Positions 34,236-43,048 of a stretch of 64,000 nucleotides of DNA are shown here, piece by piece. Source of the DNA: Oscillospiraceae bacterium (lineage in GTDB: Bacteria; Bacillota; Clostridia; Oscillospirales; Oscillospiraceae); the NCBI GenBank assembly GCA_017621795.1, contig JAGASJ010000099.1, forward strand, positions 30,530 through 94,529, read 5' to 3'. The notes below the pieces were generated by a model that searched no databases, was not told the origin of the DNA, and worked only from the letters and a program-made list of their open reading frames with translations. The position numbers and the translations under genes were made by a program. Positions within the stretch are counted from its first letter, which is position 1. Each line of letters begins with the position of its first letter.

Positions 34236-34901
34236 ATGATGATAAAAATTGAAGAATTATACGATTTAAACCATACACTTGCAGAAAACTACTTAAAAAA
34301 ATTCACCTATCCGTGGGAGGCGCTTTCTCAGATCAGGGAGCTGGTTTACGCCCTTGGCGATACACTTTCGGAGGATTATGTACAGAAGCAGGAGGGCGTT
34401 TGGATCCATAAGACCGCACAAATCGCACCTACAGCCTCTATCACGCCGCCGTGCATCATTGGAGCTCGGGCGGAAGTGCGTCACGGCGCCTATATAAGAG
34501 GCTGTGCGCTGATCGGTGATGATTGCGTTGTGGGTAATTCTGTTGAACTTAAAAATGCTATACTGTTTGACGGTGTTCAGGTGCCCCATTTTAACTATGT
34601 TGGAGACAGTATTTTGGGCTACAAGGCACACATGGGCGCAGGTGCGGTGACATCGAATGTAAAGGCTGACAGATCCCCGGTTGTAATACACGCTGAACGG
34701 GAAATGCAAACCCATCGTAAAAAAGTTGGTGCGATGCTGGGGGATTACGCAGAGGTGGGTTGTAACTGTGTTTTAAACCCCGGGACCGTCATAGGAAGAA
34801 ACACAAACATATATCCTCTGAGTAACGTTCGCGGAGTTGTGCCTGCCAACAGCATATATAAAAATGCGAGCAGCATTGTTGTGAAAAAGGAGATCATATA
34901 G
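34236..34901 (+). CDS. Left-handed beta-helix acyl-/nucleotidyl-transferase-like protein
   Basis: This 221-residue protein has an N-terminal helical stretch (IEELYDLNHTLAENYLKKFTYPWEALSQIREL) and a hexapeptide-repeat beta-helix (about 65-215; IHKTAQIAPTASITPPCIIG, later AVTSNVK). The order GDDCVVGNSVELKNAILFDGVQVPHFNYVGDSILG is typical of the C-terminal part of GlmU and related sugar-nucleotide enzymes. Because the next gene is glmM (1-bp overlap, TAGTG), a role in UDP-GlcNAc synthesis, as the acetyltransferase part, is a fair inference. The uridyltransferase domain is absent. ATG 34236 or 34239 follows GGAGG by 5 or 8 bp. Confidence 0.75.
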   Translation: MMIKIEELYDLNHTLAENYLKKFTYPWEALSQIRELVYALGDTLSEDYVQKQEGVWIHKTAQIAPTASITPPCIIGARAEVRHGAYIRGCALIGDDCVVGNSVELKNAILFDGVQVPHFNYVGDSILGYKAHMGAGAVTSNVKADRSPVVIHAEREMQTHRKKVGAMLGDYAEVGCNCVLNPGTVIGRNTNIYPLSNVRGVVPANSIYKNASSIVVKKEII

Positions 34902-36238
34902 TGGGGAAATATTTTGGAACCGATGGATTCAGAGGAGAGGCAAATGTATCACTGACCGCAGACCATGCTTTTAAGATCGGCAGATTTTTGGGCAGTTATT
35001 TTTCCTCAAATGGGCAAAATTCAAAAATTGTCATTGGCAAAGATACGCGCCGATCCAGCTATATGCTGGAATACGCTTTAGCGGCAGGTATTACTGCATC
35101 GGGAGGCGATGCGTATTTGCTCCACGTAACAACGACCCCTTCGGTGAGCTTTGTGACCCGTACAGACGATTTTTGCTGTGGTGTGATGATCTCTGCCAGC
35201 CACAACCCCTATTATGATAACGGCATTAAGCTTTTAAACAGTAACGGTGAAAAAATGGAACAGTCGGTACTGGATCAGATCGAAGCATACCTGGATGATG
35301 ACCACGAACTTCCGCTGGCTCAGAAGGATAAGATCGGGAAGACTGTGGACTATGTTGCCGGGCGTAACCGTTATGTAGGCTATTTGATCTCTTTGGGGAA
35401 GTTTTCGTTTAAAAATATGCGGGTCGGATTGGATTGCGCCAATGGAGCTGCATGGAATATTGCGCGGACTGTATTTGAGGCTTTGGGCGCAAAGGTGTAC
35501 TTGATCGGTGCAGACCCCGACGGGCTGAACATTAACAGGGATGTGGGCTCTACGCATATTGAAAAGCTTCGGGAAATGGTCCTTCGGGAGCAGTTGGATG
35601 TGGGGTTTGCATTTGATGGAGACGCAGACCGTTGCTTGTGTGTTGATGAAAAGGGAAATATTATTTCGGGCGACCACATCCTCTACATTCTGGGGAAATA
35701 TATGAAGGAAAACGACACCCTGAAGAATAACACGATCGTTACAACGATCATGTCTAATTTCGGACTGTACAAGGCGCTGGATGAGGCAGATATTCGCTAC
35801 ACAAAAACAAAAGTTGGCGATAAGTATGTGTACGAGGATATGGTGCAAAACGGTTATTCCTTAGGCGGTGAACAAAGCGGCCATATCATCGTTTCCAAAT
35901 ATGCCAATACAGGTGACGGAGTACTTACCAGTCTGCTGATGATGGAAGTGATGCTTGCAAAAAAGCAGAGCTTGAACGAATTGTGCCGCGGCCTAACCAT
36001 TTATCCTCAAAGGATGAGAAATGTTTATGTTACAGATAAGAAGGCAGCACAAGCTCATCCTGCAGTGTGCAGGGCAATTGAGAAGGCATCCTTGCAACTG
36101 GGGAACAGTGGCAGGGTTTTGGTTCGTGAATCCGGCACAGAGCCGGTGATTCGTGTAATGGTGGAAGCGCAAAGTATTGCAGAATGTGAAAGCATTGTGG
36201 ATCAGCTTTCTTCTGTTATTTTGGAGCAGGAACAGTAA
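34901..36238 (+). CDS. glmM: Phosphoglucosamine mutase
   Basis: This 445-residue enzyme interconverts glucosamine 6- and 1-phosphate for peptidoglycan precursor synthesis. The N-terminus MGKYFGTDGFRGEAN, the phosphoserine loop ISASHNP with Ser100, the Mg-binding FAFDGDADRCLCVD and the phosphate-binding RESGTEPVIRVMVEA near the C-terminus are all present. It starts with GTG 34901 directly at the stop of the upstream gene, so translation is coupled. A bidirectional terminator overlaps its stop region. Confidence 0.93.
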   Translation: MGKYFGTDGFRGEANVSLTADHAFKIGRFLGSYFSSNGQNSKIVIGKDTRRSSYMLEYALAAGITASGGDAYLLHVTTTPSVSFVTRTDDFCCGVMISASHNPYYDNGIKLLNSNGEKMEQSVLDQIEAYLDDDHELPLAQKDKIGKTVDYVAGRNRYVGYLISLGKFSFKNMRVGLDCANGAAWNIARTVFEALGAKVYLIGADPDGLNINRDVGSTHIEKLREMVLREQLDVGFAFDGDADRCLCVDEKGNIISGDHILYILGKYMKENDTLKNNTIVTTIMSNFGLYKALDEADIRYTKTKVGDKYVYEDMVQNGYSLGGEQSGHIIVSKYANTGDGVLTSLLMMEVMLAKKQSLNELCRGLTIYPQRMRNVYVTDKKAAQAHPAVCRAIEKASLQLGNSGRVLVRESGTEPVIRVMVEAQSIAECESIVDQLSSVILEQEQ

Positions 36239-36271
36239 AAAGGACAGAGGCGATTATGCCTCTGTCCTTTT
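36237..36271. terminator. Bidirectional terminator after glmM
   Basis: AAAAGGACAGAGGC and GCCTCTGTCCTTTT form a 14-bp stem with a GATTAT loop between convergent glmM and the deacetylase-like gene; A-rich and T-rich ends serve both strands. Confidence 0.85.
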
Positions 36272-36273
36272 GC

Positions 36274-37704
36274 TTATTGTGGAATGTTTCCGCGAAGGCT
36301 GGACAGAATGGAGACAGGCTCCAATATTCCGGTAAACCAGTCGCTGTGGTATTTGAGATTTGAACCTGTGACCAGTATTCTTGCCTGGCGGAAATGGTCG
36401 GCCTGCACATCGGCCCAAAGGGCGCCATTATCGCAGAAGCCCAAATAATAGCGGAAGCCTGCATCCATCAGAGAATCAAATTTGTTTCCGCTGTAGGGTG
36501 TTGTATCGCTGATGTCGCTGATCTGGGCAAACGCGAGAATATCCACAGTCCCCAATACAGGTACGACCTCTTGCTTCCAGCTGTTCAGATCGTTTTGCAT
36601 CTGTGCAAAGCTGATCTCGCCGTAGCCGATATTGCTATAGGTGTAGCAGGCGATGCGATAGCCGTCATCACGCAGTGCCTGCGCGATTTTTTTGGCATTT
36701 TCAACTTCCTGATCGTAGGCATCCGCACCCAGCCAGCTCTTAGCTCCGGGATTTGTACGGTAACCGAACAGTCCATCGTAGCCTGTAACGGCAATGATGG
36801 CCTTTGCACCCTTGTAAGAAAAGTCCGGGTGCTCCTTGATGAAGCTGTTTAAAATGGGAACAAGGTCGTATTCTCCAATTAAGAGATTGCCGTCTTTATC
36901 CACCATTTCGTTTACCAGATCCCCATCTGCATTCACGATCAGCTTGCTTGCGAAGCCTGCGCCGTCTTTATCGGGAAGCTTGTCTCCGTTGCCGTCTGTC
37001 ATAAAAATGTTATAGTTGACGTGAGTTTGGGTCAAAATCAGCGGCTTTTTTCCGGCAGGGAGCTGAAGCGTATTGGGCTCATAGACAGTGCCTTCTTCAG
37101 ACGGTACAGACTGCACGATGTCATCAAGATCTACCAAAACATAGCCGTTTTCGTAAAGCTGATCCAGGATGACGCGAAATTCGTCAATGGTGATGAAGTT
37201 TCTGTTGTAAGACCGTCCGTATTCATTGTCATTAAAGGCACGAACAGGGTCGGCGATGAGCAACTGGAACGACAGGTTCAGCACCTTTGAGGGATCATCC
37301 CATGTAACCATGGACGCCTGAATGTCTGTATATTTTTTGATGGCCTCTGAAAGCTGTGTGTATTCAGCATAGCTTCCGGAGAAGGAACGAAGGGTCGTGA
37401 TCGCCTGCTGATAATCGTAGGCGTTGGCCTGATCTTCAGCCTGCTTCAGCAGTGCGCTGCATTCTGCATCCCATTGCTGCTTTTGCTTTTCTGCTTCCGC
37501 GGCTGTGCTTTGCTGAAGCTGGGCATTTTGCTTTTTACGCTGAGAGCTTTGCACAGCAGAGCCGATGATCGCAATGATAATAAATAAAAGCGCCGCACCT
37601 GCAATGATGGCAGGCAGATACGTCTCCTTAAATACTTCCGCCTTGGTTTTCTTCCTTCTGCGGGGATTTACGGGACGAGGGGTGTTTTCTTGCATTTCAT
37701 CCAT
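36274..37704 (-). CDS. Membrane-anchored polysaccharide-deacetylase-like protein
   Basis: This 476-residue protein has a basic N-terminus (NPRRRKKTKAE), one membrane anchor (about 30-50), a Gln/Ala/Lys-rich coiled-coil stalk (55-125) and an extracellular NodB-like fold. The block NFITIDEFRVILDQLYENGYVLVDLDDI and the later KAIIAVTGYDGLFGYRTNPG match clostridial polysaccharide deacetylases. The place where the catalytic T/SFDD motif is expected reads LILTQTHVNYNIF, so the Asp pair is not there. It may be inactive, or use other ligands. GGAGGT precedes ATG 37704. Single gene. Confidence 0.7.
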   Translation of the reverse strand: MDEMQENTPRPVNPRRRKKTKAEVFKETYLPAIIAGAALLFIIIAIIGSAVQSSQRKKQNAQLQQSTAAEAEKQKQQWDAECSALLKQAEDQANAYDYQQAITTLRSFSGSYAEYTQLSEAIKKYTDIQASMVTWDDPSKVLNLSFQLLIADPVRAFNDNEYGRSYNRNFITIDEFRVILDQLYENGYVLVDLDDIVQSVPSEEGTVYEPNTLQLPAGKKPLILTQTHVNYNIFMTDGNGDKLPDKDGAGFASKLIVNADGDLVNEMVDKDGNLLIGEYDLVPILNSFIKEHPDFSYKGAKAIIAVTGYDGLFGYRTNPGAKSWLGADAYDQEVENAKKIAQALRDDGYRIACYTYSNIGYGEISFAQMQNDLNSWKQEVVPVLGTVDILAFAQISDISDTTPYSGNKFDSLMDAGFRYYLGFCDNGALWADVQADHFRQARILVTGSNLKYHSDWFTGILEPVSILSSLRGNIPQ

Positions 37705-37818
37705 TGCAATACCTCCTTTTGCCTTATTATAGCCCTGTTGTTGGAAAAAAGCAAGATATATCCATTTATGGTATGAAAAAATGCCAAGTGGTAATCCTTG
37801 TATACGAGGTGAAAAAGT

Positions 37819-38067
37819 ATGATAAAAGGAATTTCCAAACAGGTAATTGTGGTGCAGTCAACAGATAAAAAGCTTTTTGAGCAGGCGATTTTTATTATGT
37901 CTGAGGAAGCGGTGGCATCCGGTGAATACACAGACGATACACTCCTGAAGGAAGCGACCCGACTAATAAAAGCACCACCCAAAAGCAGAAGATACAGTAG
38001 ATTTGCGTATCTTTTTACCGGTGCGGTTTTCACGGGACTGATTTGGTTTTTTACTTTGATTCTTTAA
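37819..38067 (+). CDS. Small conserved membrane protein of Clostridia
   Basis: This 82-residue protein has a soluble N-terminal part (MIKGISKQVIVVQSTDKKLF, then EQAIFIMSEEA), a short basic link and one C-terminal membrane helix (about 62-81). The opening resembles a short family widespread in Clostridia without known function. GAGGTG precedes ATG 37819. The promoter of the downstream dus gene begins right after its stop codon, so the two need not be co-transcribed. Nothing suggests toxin-antitoxin pairing. Confidence 0.6.
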   Translation: MIKGISKQVIVVQSTDKKLFEQAIFIMSEEAVASGEYTDDTLLKEATRLIKAPPKSRRYSRFAYLFTGAVFTGLIWFFTLIL

Positions 38068-38068
38068 C

Positions 38069-38097
38069 TTGCGAAAATAGGATATTCGTGGTATAAT
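38069..38097 (+). promoter_or_regulatory. Promoter of dus gene
   Basis: TTGCGA (38069-38074) and TATAAT (38092-38097), 17-bp spacer, followed by GGAGGTGAC before ATG 38120. Confidence 0.7.
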
Positions 38098-38119
38098 CCC
38101 TCCGTTTGGAGGTGACAGT

Positions 38120-39085
38120 ATGAAGCTGGGCAATTACGAAATTGAAAAGCCTTTGATTTTAGGCCCGATGGCGGGGGTGACGGATTGGGCATTTCGTACC
38201 GTTTGCGCCCAATTAGGGGCCAATATCACTGTCACCGAGATGGTTTCTTCCAGAGCGCTGGTGTACAAGGACCAAAAAAGTGCCGCCCTTCTAAAGAAGA
38301 ATGAGGGTAGTCTTTGCGGTGCGCAGATTTTTGGAAATGACCCGGTTATAATGGCAGAAGCGGCGCAGCTGGCGCTTGAAATATCAGGTTGCGATTTCCT
38401 GGATATCAATATGGGCTGTCCAATGCCTAAAATTGCAAATTCCGGCGATGGCTGTGGACTGATGCGCACACCGGAGATAGCAGGGAGAATCGTAAGATCT
38501 GTGTGCGATGCAGTGGATGTACCGGTCACGGTGAAATGTCGGCTGGGCTGGGATAAGGGAAGCATCAATGTGTTGGAATTTGCCGCCCTGATGGAAGAAA
38601 ACGGTGCGTCTATGCTGACCGTTCACGGCCGCACACGCAGTATGCTATACTCCGGAACAGCAGACTGGGATATGATCGCAAAGGTAAAAAAGCAGCTTCA
38701 TATTCCGGTCATTGCCAACGGCGATATCGTGGACGGAAAAACGGCTGTTCAGTGTATCAAACGCACCGGAGCAGACGGCGTTATGATCGGCAGGGCATCA
38801 TTTGGTGATCCCTGGGTTTTTGCCGATGCTTCAGCGGCACTATCCGGAGGCTCCTATGAGGGACGACCTGTATTAAAAGACCGTGTTGCAATCGCGCTGA
38901 AGCAGTTTTCTCTTGCTTATCAGGACAAGGGAGAGCATATTGCCTGCTTAGAAGCGAGAAAGCATTTTGCGTGGTATTTACGGGGCGTTGCCCATAGCAG
39001 TTATTATAAGACCCAAATTTCCTCAATTCAGAAAATGGAGGATATTTATCGTATCGGCGAAGGTATTTGCCGGGACTTGGAATAA
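38120..39085 (+). CDS. dusB: tRNA-dihydrouridine synthase (DusB-like)
   Basis: This 321-residue FMN enzyme reduces uridines of the tRNA D-loop. It has the TIM-barrel start LILGPMAGVTDWAFRTVC, FLDINMGCPMPKIANSGDGC with the catalytic-region Cys, TVKCRLGWD, LTVHGRTRSMLYSG and GADGVMIGRASFGDPWVF, in the order of the Dus family. Bacillales and Clostridia usually carry DusB-type copies, and a C-terminal helical domain of normal length is present. It has its own promoter and is monocistronic. Confidence 0.92.
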   Translation: MKLGNYEIEKPLILGPMAGVTDWAFRTVCAQLGANITVTEMVSSRALVYKDQKSAALLKKNEGSLCGAQIFGNDPVIMAEAAQLALEISGCDFLDINMGCPMPKIANSGDGCGLMRTPEIAGRIVRSVCDAVDVPVTVKCRLGWDKGSINVLEFAALMEENGASMLTVHGRTRSMLYSGTADWDMIAKVKKQLHIPVIANGDIVDGKTAVQCIKRTGADGVMIGRASFGDPWVFADASAALSGGSYEGRPVLKDRVAIALKQFSLAYQDKGEHIACLEARKHFAWYLRGVAHSSYYKTQISSIQKMEDIYRIGEGICRDLE

Positions 39086-39116
39086 AAATTGCGGCATCCA
39101 AAAACGGATGCCGCAA
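39081..39116. terminator. Bidirectional terminator after dusB
   Basis: TTGCGGCATCC and GGATGCCGCAA form an 11-bp stem. The AATAAAAA left of it becomes a T tract for the minus-strand gene; AAAAGTTT follows on the plus side. Confidence 0.75.
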
Positions 39117-39130
39117 AAGTTTATAAAAGG

Positions 39131-39421
39131 TTAAAGCGGAGCAGGGAAGTGGACGATCAACGAAAATACCGTGCAAATAATTAGAGAAACAGCGGCGACG
39201 GTCATCCACAAACTGCGACTTTGCAGTAAAAGCTTTGTTTTGTACAAAAATGCGATGCACAGAGCGCTTGCACCAATGGTAAAAATGGCTGTGAGCACCT
39301 TTAGCCAAATAACACCGCAGGATGAGGCGATAATAAACAGAAGAAAAATACCTGCCAATGCCATAAGAACCACAGTCATATATTTTTCAAGGATTTTAAA
39401 ACGGTTATCTGTCTGATTCAT
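39131..39421 (-). CDS. Small integral membrane protein, unknown function
   Basis: This 96-residue protein has three hydrophobic helices (about 16-38, 42-62 and 70-92) after a polar start, MNQTDNRFKILEKYM. GGAGGGATCAAG precedes ATG 39421, which is why I prefer it to an open-frame start at 39478. Between helices two and three is the basic loop YKTKLLLQSRS. No family is recognised. It stands alone, convergent with dusB and divergent from scpA. Confidence 0.55.
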   Translation of the reverse strand: MNQTDNRFKILEKYMTVVLMALAGIFLLFIIASSCGVIWLKVLTAIFTIGASALCIAFLYKTKLLLQSRSLWMTVAAVSLIICTVFSLIVHFPAPL

Positions 39422-39501
39422 CTTGATCCCTCCGAAATGTACTATAGCACATTTCGTCGAATAATGCAATGCAATCATAAAAAGATATTTTGCAATGATA
39501 C

Positions 39502-39530
39502 TTGCATGATGGTATAAAAAATGCTATAAT
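39502..39530 (+). promoter_or_regulatory. Promoter of the scpA operon
   Basis: TTGCAT (39502-39507) and TATAAT (39525-39530), 17-bp spacer, with an extended TGC directly before the -10. Confidence 0.8.
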
Positions 39531-39565
39531 GAACAAAATTATGTATATTTTATCGGAGAGACGAT

Positions 39566-40363
39566 ATGGCTGAACCGCAATATCGGCTGGAAGGAATTGT
39601 CCACACCCGCAATGAGGGGATGGAGGACTTTGAAGGTCCTCTGGACGTGATCTTTCTGCTGCTCAGTAAAAATAAAATAGAGATCGAGGATGTATCCATT
39701 ACAGCCATTTTGGAGCAATATCTGGCGTATTTGGATGAGATGAAGCGCCTGGATATGGAGATTGCCAGCGAGTTTATTACCATGGCGTCCCATTTAATGC
39801 TGATCAAGACGAAAATGCTACTTTCTGCCGCCGAGGCCGCAGAAGCGGAATCGGAGCTGGATCTGCTGCGTCAATCTCTGATTGAACGTCAGCGCAAAGA
39901 GGCGATGGAGCAGATTCGCAAGGCGATCGTGGTGCTGGAGCCTCGCAACGAGGTGGGCAGATGCATTTTTACAAAGCAGCCCGAGCCTTTGCGCCGGGAT
40001 GCCACCTACCGCTATAAGCACGAGCCGGAGGATATGCTTCGCGCACTGGATGAGATTTCGGAGCGGAACCAACGTCGTCTGCCACCACCGACTGTGAATT
40101 TCAAGGGCATTGTTGGCAAAGAGCCTTATCCTGTAACCAAGAAAGCCACCGAATTGGTGCGCCGTTTGGTTTTGCGGGGGATTGAGAAGCTGAAAAATCT
40201 CTTTAAAGGCAGTAAAAGCCGATCTGAAATCGTAGCCACATTTATTGCTGTTTTGGAGCTTTGCAAGACCAATTCTGTGGTATTGGAAGATGATTTAACA
40301 GGAGAAAATCCCAATGTACGGTTGGTTAAAGAGCCGGAAGAAAAAATTGAGGAGATGACTTAA
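39566..40363 (+). CDS. scpA: Segregation and condensation protein A
   Basis: This 265-residue kleisin bridges the SMC heads in the bacterial condensin. The N-terminal motif DFEGPLDVIFLLLSKNKIEIEDVSI is typical, followed by EFITMASHLMLIKTKMLL. The C-terminal winged-helix part (SRSEIVATFIAVLELCKTN) is present. It overlaps scpB by one base at TAATG (40361-40364), the usual arrangement. ScpA-ScpB-SMC acts in chromosome organisation and segregation; smc itself is not in the window. Confidence 0.93.
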   Translation: MAEPQYRLEGIVHTRNEGMEDFEGPLDVIFLLLSKNKIEIEDVSITAILEQYLAYLDEMKRLDMEIASEFITMASHLMLIKTKMLLSAAEAAEAESELDLLRQSLIERQRKEAMEQIRKAIVVLEPRNEVGRCIFTKQPEPLRRDATYRYKHEPEDMLRALDEISERNQRRLPPPTVNFKGIVGKEPYPVTKKATELVRRLVLRGIEKLKNLFKGSKSRSEIVATFIAVLELCKTNSVVLEDDLTGENPNVRLVKEPEEKIEEMT

Positions 40364-40959
40364 TGGAACAAGAACAACTGCAAAGGGCCATTGAAGCCAT
40401 CTTGTTTGCCGCCGGTGAGCCCATTGAAATTGCGCGGCTGTCAGAAGTTTTGAGTGTGGATCCTGATGAAATTGAAAAAGCTGCTGATGCGCTTGCAAAC
40501 GATTGGGCATACGATCGTCGCGGGATCCGAATTTTAAAGCTGGAAAAAAGATATCAGATGGTATCCTCCGGCGAGATGGCAGACTATATTACCGCCGCCC
40601 TGGAAACAAGAAAGCCCCCCAAGCTTTCTTCCTCTCAGCTGGAGGCGCTGACCATTATTGCTTATTACCAGCCTGCAACGAAAGCAATGGTCGAGCAGAT
40701 CCGCGGAGTAGACAGCTCCTATTCCATCGGCGCGCTGTTAAATAAAAAGCTCATTGAGGATGCGGGCAGGCTGAATGTACCGGGGCGTCCCATTTTGTAC
40801 CGTACAACACCTGCTTTCCTGCGAACATTTGGGCTGAGCTCTCTGGAAGATCTGCCCGAAATTGAAAAGGTCAGCTTGGGCGAGCCGATTATGCCGGATG
40901 ACGGCCAGCAGACCATCGAGGAAATGAACGCCGAAGAGCAACCGCAGGAGGCACAGTAA
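40363..40959 (+). CDS. scpB: Segregation and condensation protein B
   Basis: This 198-residue protein has tandem winged helices. It opens LQRAIEAILFAAGEPIEIARLSEVL and contains LSSSQLEALTIIAYYQPATKAMVEQIRGVDS, the strongest ScpB signature. The tail is acidic (about 180-198, EEMNAEEQPQEAQ). It pairs with ScpA encoded directly upstream, and its stop overlaps the next start by one base, so it belongs to the run scpA-scpB-DUF2953-ytfJ-dacF. Confidence 0.93.
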   Translation: MEQEQLQRAIEAILFAAGEPIEIARLSEVLSVDPDEIEKAADALANDWAYDRRGIRILKLEKRYQMVSSGEMADYITAALETRKPPKLSSSQLEALTIIAYYQPATKAMVEQIRGVDSSYSIGALLNKKLIEDAGRLNVPGRPILYRTTPAFLRTFGLSSLEDLPEIEKVSLGEPIMPDDGQQTIEEMNAEEQPQEAQ

Positions 40960-41534
40960 TGTGGTGGCTGATCGTTTTGGGAATACTGCTGTTTCTTGCA
41001 TTTATTCCTGTTCTTGTGCGTTTTTCTTATGATGAAACGGGCTATCGTTTTTCCCTTTTATGGGGGATCATTCCCATTAAACGTCTGCCGGGCAAAAAAC
41101 GGGAAAATCATAAGAAAAAGTCAAAAGAAAAAACATCGTCCGAAACCTCCGGCGGCAAATTATCGGAGCTTATACCCATTATTAAGATCGGCTGTGGATT
41201 TTTAAATGCGCTTCGCAAAAAAATGAAGCTGAAGCTTTGGCTGCATCTTGTGATGGCCGGGGATGATCCCTGCGACCTGGCTGTGAACTACGGTCGGACG
41301 TGGGCTGCTGCCGGGAGCCTTATTCCTTTACTGGAAGAAAGCTTTATTATTCAAAAAAGAGAAATTCAAATTGATTGTGATTTTGGCGCGGAAGAAACCC
41401 TGGTAAAGGCAAAACTCCGTGCTCATATTGCTACCTGGAGGCTGATCGGCATTGCCGCCAAATACGGCTTCCGTTTATTGAAACACTATATGAAATCCAT
41501 GAAATCTAAGGAAAGCGGTGCTGAAAATGAGTAA
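40959..41534 (+). CDS. DUF2953 domain membrane protein
   Basis: This 191-residue protein has an N-terminal membrane helix (about 2-20), a Lys-rich link (45-62, RENHKKKSKEKTSSETSGGK) and a conserved domain with the pattern GDDPCDLAVNYGRTWAAAGSLIPLLEESFII. The arrangement DUF2953-YtfJ is common next to scpAB in spore-forming Firmicutes, which suggests a sporulation-linked role, though none is defined. The start overlaps scpB by one base and the end overlaps the ytfJ start region. Confidence 0.8.
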   Translation: MWWLIVLGILLFLAFIPVLVRFSYDETGYRFSLLWGIIPIKRLPGKKRENHKKKSKEKTSSETSGGKLSELIPIIKIGCGFLNALRKKMKLKLWLHLVMAGDDPCDLAVNYGRTWAAAGSLIPLLEESFIIQKREIQIDCDFGAEETLVKAKLRAHIATWRLIGIAAKYGFRLLKHYMKSMKSKESGAENE

Positions 41535-41919
41535 AAATTTACCCAATATGTTGGAATCGACCATTTCTAAGATCAGAGAAATGCTGGACGGAAACACCGT
41601 TGTTGGCACACCTGTTCAAGTCTCCGACAATTTAACGATCGTCCCTGTCTCAAAGATCTCCATTGGATTCGGAGGCGGTGGCGCGGATTATGTATCCAAA
41701 AAGCAGAACGGGCAGGAGAATCCTTTTGGAGGCGGCGTCGGTGCCGGTATGAAGGTCACACCTGTTGCTTTCCTGGTCATCAAGGATGGCAATGTTCGTA
41801 TGCTGCCTGTTGCCACACCGGCCAATACCACTGCTGACCGTATTGTGGAAATGATTCCCGATACACTGGATAGAATTTCCGATTTTTTTGAATCCAGAAA
41901 GGAAAAAGCACAGGAATAA
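41527..41919 (+). CDS. ytfJ: GerW/YtfJ-family sporulation protein
   Basis: This ~130-residue protein matches the YtfJ (GerW) family: LESTISKIREMLDGNTVVGTPV, TIVPVSKISIGFGGGG, then VGAGMKVTPVAFLVIKDGNVRMLPV. In Bacillus the homologue affects germination, and in Clostridia it is common in spore formers. ATG 41527 is preferred; a GTG at 41518 adds three residues. It overlaps the DUF2953 gene by 8 bp and precedes dacF. It is one of the better signs in the window that the organism descends from a spore former. Confidence 0.88.
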   Translation: MSKNLPNMLESTISKIREMLDGNTVVGTPVQVSDNLTIVPVSKISIGFGGGGADYVSKKQNGQENPFGGGVGAGMKVTPVAFLVIKDGNVRMLPVATPANTTADRIVEMIPDTLDRISDFFESRKEKAQE

Positions 41920-41957
41920 TCCTCATAATATGCGCCACAATATAAGTGGTGATAAGG

Positions 41958-43037
41958 ATGAAAATTAGATTTGCCGGGATGGCAGCTGCTTTGCTGGCTG
42001 CCATCCTTTTTAACACAATTCCGGTCCGTGGGATCTCTGCAGAGCAGGCGATTGTAGTAGACGGTGAAACCGGACGAATACTGTACGAAAAGCGAGCTGA
42101 CGAACCGGGTTTGATCGCCAGCACCACTAAAATTATGACGGCGCTGATCGTCTGCGAGCAATCCAATGTGCTGGATCGTGTGCGCATACCCAAAGAGGCA
42201 GTTGGCATCGAAGGCTCATCCATGTATTTGCGTGAGGACGAGGTGCTGACGGTTCAGGAGCTTTTGTATGGGCTGATGCTTCAAAGCGGTAATGATGCGG
42301 CTGTGGCGCTGGCTATTTATTGCGGCGGCACGGTGGAAGGCTTTGTACAGCTTATGAATGACAAGGCGCATCGCCTGGGGTTGGAAGATACCCATTTTGC
42401 AAATCCCAACGGCTTGGATGCACCCGGTCATTACTCTACACCCGGTGACTTGGCGAAGCTTGCGATCTACGCGATGAAAAATCCTATATTTAAGCAAACC
42501 GTATCTACCAAAACCGTCAAGATCGGAGAGCGTTATCTGCGTAATCACAATAAGCTTCTTTGGATGGTGGAGGGAGCAGACGGCGTAAAAACAGGCTTTA
42601 CCAAAGCGGCGGGGCGGATACTGGTATCCAGTGCGCAGCGGGATGGACGTCGTTTGGTTGCGGTCACATTCAATGCCCCCAATGATTGGCAGGACCATCG
42701 GCAGCTTTTGGAACAGGGTTTTTCCGACTATACGGTAAAAAACATTGTTTGTAAGGGGCAGGTCTTGGGTCAAATGAGTATTGTGGGCGGCTGTGAAGAG
42801 CAGATCCCCATTATATCTGATGAAGACTTTTCTGTTGCATTACGTCAGGGGGAGCAATGGCATATTGAGCTGCCTGCAAAGAGCTTTGAATATGCGCCGG
42901 TCAGTGAAGGGCAGGATGCAGGGATCGGTCATGTTTTTATTGATGATGCACCGGTCGGCTCGGTACGTCTTGTATACGGAAAATCAGCTGAACCTCAAAA
43001 AAGCCCCAAAAAGCCTTGGTGGAAACGAATATTTTAG
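41958..43037 (+). CDS. dacF: D-alanyl-D-alanine carboxypeptidase (DacF type)
   Basis: This 359-residue exported serine peptidase trims the terminal D-Ala of peptidoglycan stems. An N-terminal signal peptide (about 1-28) is followed by the penicillin-binding motifs Ser55-T-T-Lys58, SGN (QSGNDAAVALA) and KTG (DGVKTGFTKAAG). The C-terminal beta domain (about 260-340) has normal length and ends with a Lys/Pro/Trp-rich tail. GGTGAT serves as ribosome site before ATG 41958; GTGs at 41946 and 41949 are weaker options. Position after ytfJ fits the sporulation-linked DacF rather than vegetative DacA. Confidence 0.9.
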   Translation: MKIRFAGMAAALLAAILFNTIPVRGISAEQAIVVDGETGRILYEKRADEPGLIASTTKIMTALIVCEQSNVLDRVRIPKEAVGIEGSSMYLREDEVLTVQELLYGLMLQSGNDAAVALAIYCGGTVEGFVQLMNDKAHRLGLEDTHFANPNGLDAPGHYSTPGDLAKLAIYAMKNPIFKQTVSTKTVKIGERYLRNHNKLLWMVEGADGVKTGFTKAAGRILVSSAQRDGRRLVAVTFNAPNDWQDHRQLLEQGFSDYTVKNIVCKGQVLGQMSIVGGCEEQIPIISDEDFSVALRQGEQWHIELPAKSFEYAPVSEGQDAGIGHVFIDDAPVGSVRLVYGKSAEPQKSPKKPWWKRIF

Positions 43038-43048
43038 GGAGGGCGCCC

